Source: Flavobacterium aquariorum (GTDB lineage: Bacteria; Bacteroidota; Bacteroidia; Flavobacteriales; Flavobacteriaceae). Taken from it: a DNA stretch of 64,000 nucleotides. Positions 53,234-61,630 of the stretch are shown piece after piece. The DNA lies in contig NZ_QKXH01000013.1 of the NCBI RefSeq assembly GCF_003254745.1, positions 50,960-114,959 on the forward strand, written 5' to 3'. The position numbers were made by a program, and so were the translations under genes. The notes under the pieces are model-generated. The model was not told where the DNA came from. It saw nothing but the letters and a program-made list of their open reading frames with translations, and ran no database searches. Position 1 is the first letter of the stretch. The number at the start of each line of letters is the position of its first letter.

Positions 53234-53696
53234 ACCAAATTTTTAACTTATTCTCAAAAGTCATGGTATTTGCAGGACTGGTCGAAGGCATTACAAAATA
53301 AGTAATGCCTTCTATTTGTCCGAATTTTTTAGAAAAAAATAAATGACTTTGTTTTCCATTAAAAATAATTTTTGTGATAGATGGAAATTCGCTGAATAAA
53401 TCTACAAAATCATTTTCTTTTTTATTTTTGATGTGAATATCCAAACTTCCTTTTCTTTCACAGTTTTCCAAAACATCCCACAAGCCAATTTTATTAGATT
53501 TAAGAAATTGAACCTTTTCTTGAAAATTTGCAGGAATTGGTAAGGCTTCAAAAAGTGTATAGAGTATTTTCCAAAAATGATTTCTTGGATTTGCATAATA
53601 TTCTTGTTTGGCAAGAGACATGGCGCCAGGCATTGTTCCCAAAATTAATATTTCAGTTTCTGAATTTATAAAATAAGGGAATGAATGTATTTTCAT
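53217..53696 (-). CDS. DNA-deoxyinosine/uracil glycosylase (UDG superfamily)
   Basis: A 159-residue protein of the uracil-DNA-glycosylase fold. The first motif is ILGTMPGAMSLAKQEYYANP and ANPRNHFWKILY follows, which is the hallmark of the family 6 hypoxanthine-DNA glycosylases. The Asn position is catalytic in this family (ANPRN), and the second motif is MPSTSPANTMTF. It removes deaminated bases (hypoxanthine, possibly uracil) from DNA. It begins 4 bases after the recQ stop codon, so these two repair genes form an operon. Confidence 0.85.
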   Translation of the reverse strand: MKIHSFPYFINSETEILILGTMPGAMSLAKQEYYANPRNHFWKILYTLFEALPIPANFQEKVQFLKSNKIGLWDVLENCERKGSLDIHIKNKKENDFVDLFSEFPSITKIIFNGKQSHLFFSKKFGQIEGITYFVMPSTSPANTMTFENKLKIWSSCFK

Positions 53697-53700
53697 AAAA

Positions 53701-55812
53701 TTAAAATGCTGTATTTTCTTTTTCTAGAATGGCTAAACCGACTCTAATTTTATCATATGAAATTTGCTCTTCAAAAAAATCAAAATATGGCTTCAAAGCA
53801 GTTGGCGATTCCAGTTTAATTTTTGCTTTTGCTATTTTTGCTATTTCCTGCTTATTAATAAAAACACTTAAATCTATCGGATGACCATCACCGTATAATT
53901 TAGCCAAATGCGAAATTATTGTGGGTAATCCCAATTTTCTTTTTATTGCAATTTCTTCAACGGTCATTCCATTTTTAAACATTTCCAAAGTTTCTTTATA
54001 AGTGGTATTTACTTTTTTAGCTCTAACTTTTTTAATTTTTTCAAATTCAATAATAGCTTTTATAAATACATCACCATACTTTTCTAATTTAGCTTTCCCA
54101 ACTCCATCAATAGCCAGGAATTCAGAGTCACTCATTGGTCGTTGAATTTCTAACTGCTTTAAAGTTGCATCATTAAAAATGATGTAAGCAGGAACTTCTT
54201 CTTCTTTAGCAATTTCCGAACGTAGCTTTCTAAGAAATTCAAAAAGAGAATTTGCTGTAGATTTTGTTTTAGCACTCTTAATTTCAGCTGTCTCAGTTTT
54301 CAATTTTGGTACAGTTGTCAATTGTACCTTTTCGCCATCAAATAATACTTTTTTTGCAAAAGGTGTTAATCTAATTTTATTCTGTTGATGAAAGGCAATT
54401 TCACAATACCCCAAATTTATCAATTGTATAAGATATTGATTCCAATCATACCAAGAAATATCGCCTCCAACTCCATAGGTTTTTAAATTTTGATACCCTT
54501 TATCATAAATGGAAGCATTTTTGGAACCCCTTAAAAAATCAACAATTACAGGTAAGGCTTCAGATTCTTGTAAACGAATTATTGCAGATAATGCTTTTTG
54601 GGCAATTATGGTTCCGTCAAAAAAGGCGGGCGGATTTTTGCAAATATCGCAATTTCCACAATTTTCGGAAACCAGCTCTCCAAAATAGGAAAGTAAAATT
54701 TTTCTGCGGCAGCTTAATGCGTCGGCATATTGCTTCATTCTTTCCAGCTTGGATAATTGTACTTCTGCATTCAATCCTTCAGATGCAAATTTCTGCAACT
54801 GAATCACATCACCATAACTTTCGAACAAAACAGTTTCAGATGGTAACCCGTCACGACCTGCCCTCCCAATTTCTTGGTAATAGCCTTCAATATTTTTTGG
54901 CAAATTATAATGGATCACCCAACGAACGTTCGATTTGTCAATCCCCATTCCAAAAGCAATGGTCGCACAAACAACTTGACATTCATCGTTGACAAATTCA
55001 TCTTGAGTTTTGGATCGTATTTTATTATCCAATCCTGCATGGTACGCTTTTGCTTTAATTCCAATTTTTTGCAATTTTTCAGCAAGTTCTTCAGTAGTCT
55101 TTCTGCTTAAGCAATATACGATTCCCGATTCATTCGGTTTGTTTCTTATAAAATCAACAATTTGTTTGACGCGATCCAAAGCTGGCCTAACTTCCAAACT
55201 TAAATTTTTTCTATCAAAAGAAGCTATAAAAATTTTAGGATTATTTAAATTTAATTGATCACAGATGTCAGTACGCGTTGCTTTATCGGCAGTTGCGGTC
55301 AATGCCAGAATTGGAGTGGAAGGGAAGCGGTTTTTGAGATATCCCAAATTGGTATAAGCAGGACGAAAATCATGACCCCATGCTGAAATACAATGAGCTT
55401 CATCGATAGCAATTAGACTGACAACTATCTGACTAAATGCATTTTCCAAAAAAGACAAACTTTCTGGTGCAACATAGACCAGCTTAACCTTATTGTCTTT
55501 TAAATTTTGAATATGTAATTGCTGTTCATCTGAAGACTGGCTGCTATTGATAAAACAAGCATTTATTCCATTGGATTTCAGGCTGTCAACCTGGTCTTTC
55601 ATCAAGGCAATTAATGGTGAAATTACTATGGTAGTTCCCGGTAGTACTAAAGCGGGTAGTTGAAAACATATTGATTTACCACCTCCGGTTGGCATAATGG
55701 CCAAAGTATCTTTTCCGTAAAGAATACAATTAATAATTTCTTCCTGATTGGGTCTAAATTTCTCAAACCCAAAATTTTCTTTTAGTTTGGCGTGTAAAGT
55801 TTCTGTTGTCAT
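53701..55812 (-). CDS. recQ: ATP-dependent DNA helicase RecQ
   Basis: About 703 residues from the start MTTETLHAKLKENFGFEKF (the frame opens at 55836). Order of domains: helicase motif I MPTGGGKSICFQLPALVLPG, DEAH in LIAIDEAHCISAWGHDFRPA, motif VI IGRAGRDGLPS near 335, the RQC zinc site CRRKILLSYF ... CGNCDIC (four Cys) near 380, a winged helix, an HRDC domain near 530-610 and a C-terminal HTH segment (TYKETLEMFKNGMTVEEIAI). The full RecQ layout is intact. It acts in recombination and fork repair. Followed by the glycosylase gene in an operon. Confidence 0.95.
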   Translation of the reverse strand: MTTETLHAKLKENFGFEKFRPNQEEIINCILYGKDTLAIMPTGGGKSICFQLPALVLPGTTIVISPLIALMKDQVDSLKSNGINACFINSSQSSDEQQLHIQNLKDNKVKLVYVAPESLSFLENAFSQIVVSLIAIDEAHCISAWGHDFRPAYTNLGYLKNRFPSTPILALTATADKATRTDICDQLNLNNPKIFIASFDRKNLSLEVRPALDRVKQIVDFIRNKPNESGIVYCLSRKTTEELAEKLQKIGIKAKAYHAGLDNKIRSKTQDEFVNDECQVVCATIAFGMGIDKSNVRWVIHYNLPKNIEGYYQEIGRAGRDGLPSETVLFESYGDVIQLQKFASEGLNAEVQLSKLERMKQYADALSCRRKILLSYFGELVSENCGNCDICKNPPAFFDGTIIAQKALSAIIRLQESEALPVIVDFLRGSKNASIYDKGYQNLKTYGVGGDISWYDWNQYLIQLINLGYCEIAFHQQNKIRLTPFAKKVLFDGEKVQLTTVPKLKTETAEIKSAKTKSTANSLFEFLRKLRSEIAKEEEVPAYIIFNDATLKQLEIQRPMSDSEFLAIDGVGKAKLEKYGDVFIKAIIEFEKIKKVRAKKVNTTYKETLEMFKNGMTVEEIAIKRKLGLPTIISHLAKLYGDGHPIDLSVFINKQEIAKIAKAKIKLESPTALKPYFDFFEEQISYDKIRVGLAILEKENTAF

Positions 55813-55845
55813 TGTGGCGTATATTTTTAAAAACATAAATCTAAT

Positions 55846-55880
55846 AAAAAAAGGAACTCGAAAATGGAGCTCCTTTTATT
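55846..55880 (-). terminator. Terminator of the polyamine/acidic-protein run
   Basis: On the reverse strand the hairpin AAAAGGAGCTC/GAGTTCCTTTT (55877-55867 with 55859-55849) ends in a T run, downstream of the acidic gene and before recQ. Confidence 0.75.
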
Positions 55881-55899
55881 TTTTTATTAAATCATAGAA

Positions 55900-56298
55900 T
55901 TAATCTTCGTCATCATCGTCTTCTTCGTCAGCAATATCTTTACCATCACCATCTTCATCGTCATCATCACCGTCAACATCTGGTTTATCTAGATTTTCAT
56001 CTTCGTCGTCATCGTCATCTGCATCATCAACATCGAGTTCTAAACCGCTAATTGGTTCTACAACATCATCAATTTCATCATCTTCATCAAAATTCCCAAT
56101 TCTGTCAGCCAATTTAGTACTTACTTTTACTAAATATATAGTATCCTCAGTTTTCACTTCAACTGCCTCAATCAATTCGTTTTTAGCATTTCTAAATCGA
56201 ATGATGTCCGAATCATCATAACCATCAGGGAATTTATCAACCAAAAGATTTAAAATTTCATTGGTCAATTTGGCGTAATCAACTATTATTCTTTTCAT
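55900..56298 (-). CDS. Hypothetical protein with long Asp/Glu tail
   Basis: A 132-residue protein. The first 75 residues form a small folded part (KRIIVDYAKLTNEILNLLVD, RFRNAKNELIEAVEVKTEDT), and the last 45 are almost only D, E, G and K. No known domain. Such tails often bind basic proteins or metals; no evidence points to either here. It is the last gene of a same-strand run with the deoxyhypusine-synthase-like gene and the decarboxylase, and it ends in a terminator. Function unknown. Confidence 0.75.
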   Translation of the reverse strand: MKRIIVDYAKLTNEILNLLVDKFPDGYDDSDIIRFRNAKNELIEAVEVKTEDTIYLVKVSTKLADRIGNFDEDDEIDDVVEPISGLELDVDDADDDDDEDENLDKPDVDGDDDDEDGDGKDIADEEDDDDED

Positions 56299-56329
56299 GT
56301 GTAGTTAATATTTTTTATTGGAACATGGT

Positions 56330-56378
56330 ATCGCCAGATCTTCATTTTTTTTTTTGGGACAAGATCTATCTTGGCGAT
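56330..56378. other. Bulged hairpin between the acidic gene and the DHS-like gene
   Basis: Stems ATCGCCA/TGGCGAT (56330-56336 with 56372-56378) and GATCTT/AAGATC (56337-56342 with 56361-56366) are separated by a 5-base bulge. The loop contains a run of 11 T on the plus strand. No U-run follows on the minus strand, so it is not a clear terminator; it may be an attenuator or an RNA-processing site. Confidence 0.45.
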
Positions 56379-56392
56379 TTCATAAATAATTA

Positions 56393-57364
56393 TTATAAAT
56401 CTAACAAATATGCAAAAATTAATGGAGCCACAATAGTAGCATCAGACTCAATAATGAATTTCGGGGTTTTGATATCTAATTTACCCCAAGTAATTTTTTC
56501 ATTAGGAACCGCTCCGGAATATGAACCGTAACTAGTTGTAGAATCTGAAATTTGGCAAAAATAACTCCAAAATGGAATATCATGCATTTCCATATCTTGG
56601 TATAACATTGGAACTACACATATTGGAAAATCACCTGCGATTCCTCCACCAATCTGGAAGAAACCAACACCATTGCTGCTGTTTTTTGGATACCAATCAG
56701 ATAAGAAAACCATGTATTCAATACCTGATTTCATGGTAGAAGCTTTCAAATCTCCTTTAATAACATAAGATGCAAAAATATTTCCCATTGTACTATCTTC
56801 CCAACCTGGTACTATAATTGGTAAATTTTTCTCAGCAGCAGCATACATCCAGCTGTCTTTTAAGTCAATTTCATAATACTCTTCCAAAACGCCGGAAAGT
56901 AACATTTTGTACATGAATTCATGAGGAAAATATCTTTCTCCTTTATCATCAGCGTCTTTCCAAATTTTATAAATGTGTTTTTGAAGACGACGAAATGCTT
57001 CATGTTCAGGAATACAGGTATCAGTAACTCTATTTAATCCTCTTTCCAATAAATCCCATTCGTCCTGAGGAGTCAAGTCACGATAATTTGGAACTCTTTC
57101 ATAATGCGAATGTGCTACCAAGTTCATGATATCTTCTTCAAGGTTGGCCCCTGTACAAGATATAATCTGAACTTTATCCTGACGAATTATTTCGGAAAAA
57201 ATCTTTCCAATTTCAGCTGTACTCATTGCACCAGCCATGCTTACCATCATTTTAGCACCATTGGCTAATTGCTGTTCGTATGCTTTTGCAGCGTCAACTA
57301 AAGATGCAGAATTGAAATGCAAATAATGCTTTTCAATAAATTGACTGATTGGTCCTTTACTCAT
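56393..57364 (-). CDS. Deoxyhypusine-synthase family protein
   Basis: A 323-residue protein from the start MSKGPISQFIEKHYLHFNSA (the frame opens at 57394). It belongs to the deoxyhypusine/homospermidine synthase family, which moves an aminobutyl group from spermidine through a lysine-linked intermediate. The catalytic Lys is present as Lys295 in EKITWGKLDIKTP, and the NAD-binding pieces (MVSMAGAMSTAEIG, SCTGANLEEDI, GGGIAGDFP) are intact. Bacteria lack eIF5A, so the acceptor is something else; homospermidine synthesis is one option. It sits 102 bases downstream of an arginine-decarboxylase-like gene, supporting a polyamine role. Confidence 0.88.
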   Translation of the reverse strand: MSKGPISQFIEKHYLHFNSASLVDAAKAYEQQLANGAKMMVSMAGAMSTAEIGKIFSEIIRQDKVQIISCTGANLEEDIMNLVAHSHYERVPNYRDLTPQDEWDLLERGLNRVTDTCIPEHEAFRRLQKHIYKIWKDADDKGERYFPHEFMYKMLLSGVLEEYYEIDLKDSWMYAAAEKNLPIIVPGWEDSTMGNIFASYVIKGDLKASTMKSGIEYMVFLSDWYPKNSSNGVGFFQIGGGIAGDFPICVVPMLYQDMEMHDIPFWSYFCQISDSTTSYGSYSGAVPNEKITWGKLDIKTPKFIIESDATIVAPLIFAYLLDL

Positions 57365-57496
57365 ATTCTTTTTCTTTTTTATTTTAATGTTCAAAAGGTT
57401 ATTTGAGATTTGGATATTACAAATAAAAGAAATTTATAAATATCAAATTCCTAAATCACAAATTTTAATGATTATTTATAATAACCTAAAATTGTA

Positions 57497-58894
57497 TTAT
57501 TTATTATAACCTAATATTCTAAGTACTTCTTCGGCGGTTTGCTGCTCCGAAAAAACTTCGGTCGCCAGTATTCCATTCTCATCACGGTCTATCAAAATGT
57601 GTTTTGGCTGTGGTATCAGACAGTGATGTAAACCACCGTATCCACCTATAGTTTCCTGATAAGCTCCTGTATTGAAAAATCCCAAATATAAAGGTTTTTC
57701 TTTATTGTATTTTGGTAGATAAATGGCATTCATGTTTTGCTCTGAATTATAATAATCATCACTATCACAAGTCATTCCTCCCAGTAAAACCCTTTCGTAT
57801 GTTTCATTCCATCTGTTGATGGCCAACATGATAAAACGTTTATTTATTGCCCAGGTATCTGGCAATGTTGTAATAAAAGAAGAATCAATCATGTTCCACT
57901 TCTCTCTGTCATTCTGTTGCTTTTGGTACAACACTTGATAAATTGCACCACCACTTTCTCCAACGGTAAACGAACCAAATTCTGTAAAAATGTTTGGCAC
58001 ATCTACTTCCGCTTCGTCACAGGCAATTTTAATCTGATTGATAATTTCATCAATCATATATTGATAATCATATTCAAAAGCTAATGAATTTTTTATAGGG
58101 AAACCTCCACCTATATTTAAACCATCAAGAGTAGGACATTCTTTTTTCAAGGCAACATATACCTTGATACATTTTACAAGTTCATTCCAGTAGTAAGCAT
58201 TGTCATTAATTCCTGTGTTAATAAAAAAGTGCAACATTTTCAGTTCCAAATTCTTATTCTCTTTTATTTCTTTTTTATAAAAAGGCACAATGTTTTTGTA
58301 TCCGATTCCCAATCTTGAAGTATAAAACTCAAATTTAGGTTCTTCTTCGGCAGCAATACGGATTCCTATTTTGAATTTTCCGTTTATTTGTGCTTGCAAC
58401 AAATCCAATTCTTCGTAATTATCAATAATCGGAATAGTATTTTTGTGTCCATTATTAACCAATCTCGCGATGTTGTCTATGTACTGATCTCTTTTGAAAC
58501 CATTACAAATGATATAGGTGCTCTTATTGATTTTTCCTTTTTCCAATAAATTTTCAACAATATTAATATCGAAGGCAGAAGAGGTTTCAATATGAATATT
58601 ATTTTTGAATGCTTCATTCATAATGTATTCAAAATGAGAACTTTTCGTGCAATAGCAATAGTAATATTTTGCCTCATATTTGTTCTTCTCCATCGATTTA
58701 CGAAACCAGCTTTTGGCTTTGTTGATGTTGTTTGAAATTTGAGGTAAATAGGTGAATTTCAAAGGCGTACCGTAAGTCTCAACCAATTTCATCAAATCGA
58801 TATTGTGAAACTGAAGATTGTCTTTGTTTAACTTAAATTCTTCCTGAGGAAAATAATAGGTTTGATTTATTAAATCGGAATATTTTGTATTCAT
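57497..58894 (-). CDS. Arginine-decarboxylase-like fold III PLP enzyme
   Basis: A 465-residue member of the alanine racemase-like fold III group (ornithine/DAP/arginine decarboxylases). Candidate PLP lysine is Lys84 in YYYCYCTKSSHFEYIM. GLNIGGGFPIKNS gives the glycine loop for the phosphate, and GGMTCDSDDYYNSEQN is the C-terminal CxSxD segment that closes the partner's active site. The branch is that labelled arginine decarboxylase in flavobacteria; agmatine would feed spermidine or homospermidine. Next gene downstream is the deoxyhypusine-synthase homologue, and a 59-codon ORF with its own promoter lies just upstream. Confidence 0.8.
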   Translation of the reverse strand: MNTKYSDLINQTYYFPQEEFKLNKDNLQFHNIDLMKLVETYGTPLKFTYLPQISNNINKAKSWFRKSMEKNKYEAKYYYCYCTKSSHFEYIMNEAFKNNIHIETSSAFDINIVENLLEKGKINKSTYIICNGFKRDQYIDNIARLVNNGHKNTIPIIDNYEELDLLQAQINGKFKIGIRIAAEEEPKFEFYTSRLGIGYKNIVPFYKKEIKENKNLELKMLHFFINTGINDNAYYWNELVKCIKVYVALKKECPTLDGLNIGGGFPIKNSLAFEYDYQYMIDEIINQIKIACDEAEVDVPNIFTEFGSFTVGESGGAIYQVLYQKQQNDREKWNMIDSSFITTLPDTWAINKRFIMLAINRWNETYERVLLGGMTCDSDDYYNSEQNMNAIYLPKYNKEKPLYLGFFNTGAYQETIGGYGGLHHCLIPQPKHILIDRDENGILATEVFSEQQTAEEVLRILGYNK

Positions 58895-58949
58895 TTGTTC
58901 TGTAGAGTTTTATATTAATTGTATTCGATAAAATAGAATTAATTGAAAT

Positions 58950-59129
58950 TCAAACTCTAATATTGGCGTAGATAATCTGTAGTTTATCGTAATCGGCCTT
59001 GAAATATTGAAACACATCAAAACTAAAATTTCCTTTTATACCATAAAACCGTTTCAACAAGCTCAAGAAAGACCTATTGTTACCGTTCCTTTTGGTAGAA
59101 AATGATTTAGTATTTTGTTTTTTATTCAT
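58950..59129 (-). CDS. Small basic ORF (59 residues) upstream of the decarboxylase gene
   Basis: A frame opening MNKKQNTKSFSTKRNGNNRS and ending KLQIIYANIRV before TGA. The first 20 residues are basic and Ser/Asn-rich; the rest is amphipathic (FLSLLKRFYGIKGNFSFDVF). A -7 box TACATTTG (59142-59135) ends 5 bases before the ATG, so transcription probably begins at the start codon. It ends 55 bases before the arginine-decarboxylase-like gene, so a leader-peptide or a small regulatory protein is possible. Function unknown; the evidence for a real gene is the promoter fit and uninterrupted frame. Confidence 0.6.
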   Translation of the reverse strand: MNKKQNTKSFSTKRNGNNRSFLSLLKRFYGIKGNFSFDVFQYFKADYDKLQIIYANIRV

Positions 59130-59134
59130 TGGCG

Positions 59135-59142
59135 CAAATGTA
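59135..59142 (-). promoter_or_regulatory. -7 box of the 59-codon ORF
   Basis: The reverse strand reads TACATTTG, a TAnnTTTG match, 5 bases before the ATG; an upstream TTTG lies about 16-17 bases earlier, a little short of the usual spacing. Confidence 0.6.
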
Positions 59143-59187
59143 AAAAATAAAACAGACGCAAAGCAATCCTTTTCTATTAAAAAATAT

Positions 59188-60255
59188 CTAAGATTTGTAA
59201 TCCTGAAATGCGTTTAGAATTAATTCGTTTTCAACAGATTGGTTAATTTTTATTTGACCTATACCTTCAATCAAAGCAAATTGTATCCTACCGTATTCAT
59301 TTTTTTTGTCGTGAATCAGCAATTCCAAGATAGGATCAATATCATTTTCTTCAAAAACAACATCATCATATATTGATTTTAATGTTGTTTTTATTTCGTT
59401 GTATTCCTCTTGTGTTATTAATTTTTTGTGCAATGAAATATAACTTTCTAAAATCATCCCTACCGCAATGGCTTCTCCATGTAGTAAGGTGGTTTTGCTT
59501 TCATTTTCCAAAAAATAACTTTCTATAGCATGTCCTAATGTATGACCAAAATTCAATGATTTTCTAATGTTTTGTTCCGTTGGATCTTGCATAACAATGA
59601 TGTTCTTAATTTCAACTGAACGATGAATAAGGGCATCCAAATGATCAAAGTCTATGGCTTTTAAATCTAAAAAATATTCCCAGTAGGCTTTGTCAAAAAT
59701 CAATCCGTGTTTCAGCATTTCTGCAAGGCCGGAACGCATTTCATTTTGGGGAACTGTCTCTAAATATCGAGTATCAATCAATACCATCTTTGGCGTATTG
59801 ATAACACCAATCTGGTTTTTTAAATTTCCCAGGTCCACGCCATTTTTACCGCCTACTGATGCATCCACCATTGATAATAATGTGGTCGGAATATGAATGA
59901 AATCAACTCCTCTTTTAAAAGTGGAAGCCACAAAACCTCCCAAATCCGTAACAACACCACCACCTATATTTATGATCAATGTTTTTCGATCAGCACCAAG
60001 TTCTGTTAAGACATTCCAGATTTCAATGCAGGTTTCAATATTTTTATTAATTTCTCCAGCTTCAAATTCTATTATTTCTATAGTCAAATCTGTTTCCAGC
60101 AAAGGCAAAAATTTAGGCAAACAATGCTCATTTGTATTGGTGTCAGCAATTATAAATAAATTTGAATATTTGTTCTCTTTTAGATGTTGATTTAGTTTCT
60201 CATATCCAATTTCGTTGAAATGAACAGGATAATTATTAGCTTGAATAGATTGCAT
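59188..60255 (-). CDS. aroB: 3-Dehydroquinate synthase
   Basis: A 355-residue enzyme of the shikimate pathway that turns DAHP into 3-dehydroquinate. NAD-binding GGGVVTDLGGFVASTFKRGV near 98, VDFIHIPTTLLSMVDASVGG and the zinc residues in EMLKHGL, FGHTLGHAIES and HGEAIAVGM are all present. Length is normal. Single gene on the minus strand, divergent from the proline dehydrogenase gene, with a short shared space. Confidence 0.95.
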   Translation of the reverse strand: MQSIQANNYPVHFNEIGYEKLNQHLKENKYSNLFIIADTNTNEHCLPKFLPLLETDLTIEIIEFEAGEINKNIETCIEIWNVLTELGADRKTLIINIGGGVVTDLGGFVASTFKRGVDFIHIPTTLLSMVDASVGGKNGVDLGNLKNQIGVINTPKMVLIDTRYLETVPQNEMRSGLAEMLKHGLIFDKAYWEYFLDLKAIDFDHLDALIHRSVEIKNIIVMQDPTEQNIRKSLNFGHTLGHAIESYFLENESKTTLLHGEAIAVGMILESYISLHKKLITQEEYNEIKTTLKSIYDDVVFEENDIDPILELLIHDKKNEYGRIQFALIEGIGQIKINQSVENELILNAFQDYKS

Positions 60256-60320
60256 GATTTTAATTTAATTGAAACCGCAAAATAAGGTAATTTTTGCTAA
60301 TAATAATCGCTTAGTCTCTT

Positions 60321-60328
60321 TATATTTG
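60321..60328 (+). promoter_or_regulatory. -7 box of the proline dehydrogenase gene
   Basis: TATATTTG match to TAnnTTTG, 21 bases before the ATG at 60349. A TTTG at 60293-60296 is the candidate -33 box at slightly wide spacing. Confidence 0.6.
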
Positions 60329-60348
60329 CATAAAAAATATAACAAAAA

Positions 60349-61518
60349 ATGAATAATATTTTTAATAACACACAAATTGCATTTGCACTAAAAAGTGATA
60401 CAGAGCTTGACAGAGCTTATTTCCTTTTCAAATTAATCAATAGCCAGCCTTTAGTACGTATTGGAACAGCAGTTACCAATTTTGCCATAAAAGCAAATCT
60501 ACCTGTCGAAAGCCTAATTCGAGCTACTGTTTTCGATCATTTTTGTGGTGGTGTAAATGAAGATGACTGCCTATCGGTAGTTGATAAAATGTATACGAAA
60601 GGAGTTTCTTCAGTTTTGGATTATTCAGTTGAAGGCAAAGAAGAAGAAAATCAATTTGATGCTGCTCTGGAAATGACCCTAAAAACAATTGAATTTGCAA
60701 AAGAGCGTAAAGCAATTCCTTTTGCGGTTTTTAAACCAACGGGTTTAGGTCGTTTGGATTTATATGAAAAAGTGGGAGAAAAACAAACTTTGACTTCAGA
60801 TGAACAAGCAGAATGGGAAAGGGTAGTGGCCCGCTTTGATCAGGTTTGTAGTGAAGCTCATAAAAAGAATGTCGCCCTGTTGATTGATGCCGAAGAAAGC
60901 TGGATGCAAGATGCAGCTGATGATTTGGTTACCGAAATGATGCGCAAATACAACAAAGAAAAAGTAATCGTATTCAATACACTTCAAATGTATCGTTGGG
61001 ATCGTTTGGACTATTTGAAAAAACTACATGAGCAGGCCAAAAAAGAAGGATTCTTTATTGGAATGAAATTGGTACGTGGTGCTTACATGGAAAAAGAAAA
61101 TCTTCGTGCCGAAGAAAAAGGGTACCCAACACCTATATGTGCATCTAAAGAAGCTTCTGATATCAATTATGATGCAGCTGTCCTTTATATGGCAGAACAT
61201 TTAGACACAATGTCCATTTTTGCAGGAACCCATAATGAAGAGAGCACTTATAAATTAATGGAGTTGATGAAAGCAAAAGGAATTGCTTCTAATGACGACA
61301 GAATTTGGTTTGGACAATTATATGGAATGAGCGATAATATCAGTTATAACTTGGCTGCCAATGGCTACAATATTGCAAAGTATTTGCCTTTTGGCCCTGT
61401 AAAAGACGTTATGCCGTACTTGATTCGCCGTGCAGAGGAAAATACTTCTGTTGCTGGACAGACTAGCCGTGAACTTTCCATGATTAAAGCGGAACGCAAT
61501 AGAAGAAAAGGGAAGTAG
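60349..61518 (+). CDS. Proline dehydrogenase (monofunctional)
   Basis: A 389-residue FAD enzyme that oxidises proline to pyrroline-5-carboxylate. Motifs: AFKPTGLGR-like FAVFKPTGLGRLDLYEK near 128, LLIDAEESWMQDAADDLV, MKLVRGAYMEKEN and the C-terminal YLPFGPVKDVMPYLIRRAEE, which binds the substrate (the RRxxE pair). The length is that of separate PutA-domain enzymes in Bacteroidota, not of the fused PutA. Divergent from aroB with its own -7 box; ends in a terminator. Confidence 0.92.
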   Translation: MNNIFNNTQIAFALKSDTELDRAYFLFKLINSQPLVRIGTAVTNFAIKANLPVESLIRATVFDHFCGGVNEDDCLSVVDKMYTKGVSSVLDYSVEGKEEENQFDAALEMTLKTIEFAKERKAIPFAVFKPTGLGRLDLYEKVGEKQTLTSDEQAEWERVVARFDQVCSEAHKKNVALLIDAEESWMQDAADDLVTEMMRKYNKEKVIVFNTLQMYRWDRLDYLKKLHEQAKKEGFFIGMKLVRGAYMEKENLRAEEKGYPTPICASKEASDINYDAAVLYMAEHLDTMSIFAGTHNEESTYKLMELMKAKGIASNDDRIWFGQLYGMSDNISYNLAANGYNIAKYLPFGPVKDVMPYLIRRAEENTSVAGQTSRELSMIKAERNRRKGK

Positions 61519-61574
61519 AGTTCAGTTAGCAGTATTTAGATTTCAGAATCCAGAATACTTCAACATATTAGTGT

Positions 61575-61611
61575 AAAAAAATCCATTTGTCAAAAACAAA
61601 TGGATTTTTTT
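61575..61611. terminator. Terminator between proline dehydrogenase and ABC exporter
   Basis: Hairpin AAATCCATTTGT/ACAAATGGATTT with A and T runs, placed between convergent genes. Confidence 0.85.
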
Positions 61612-61630
61612 ATGTGATTTAATTTTGAAA

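Noticed and set aside
57364..57490. A regulatory RNA in front of the deoxyhypusine-synthase-like gene
   Set aside because: No hairpin or conserved core was found in the 100 bases; AT-rich only.
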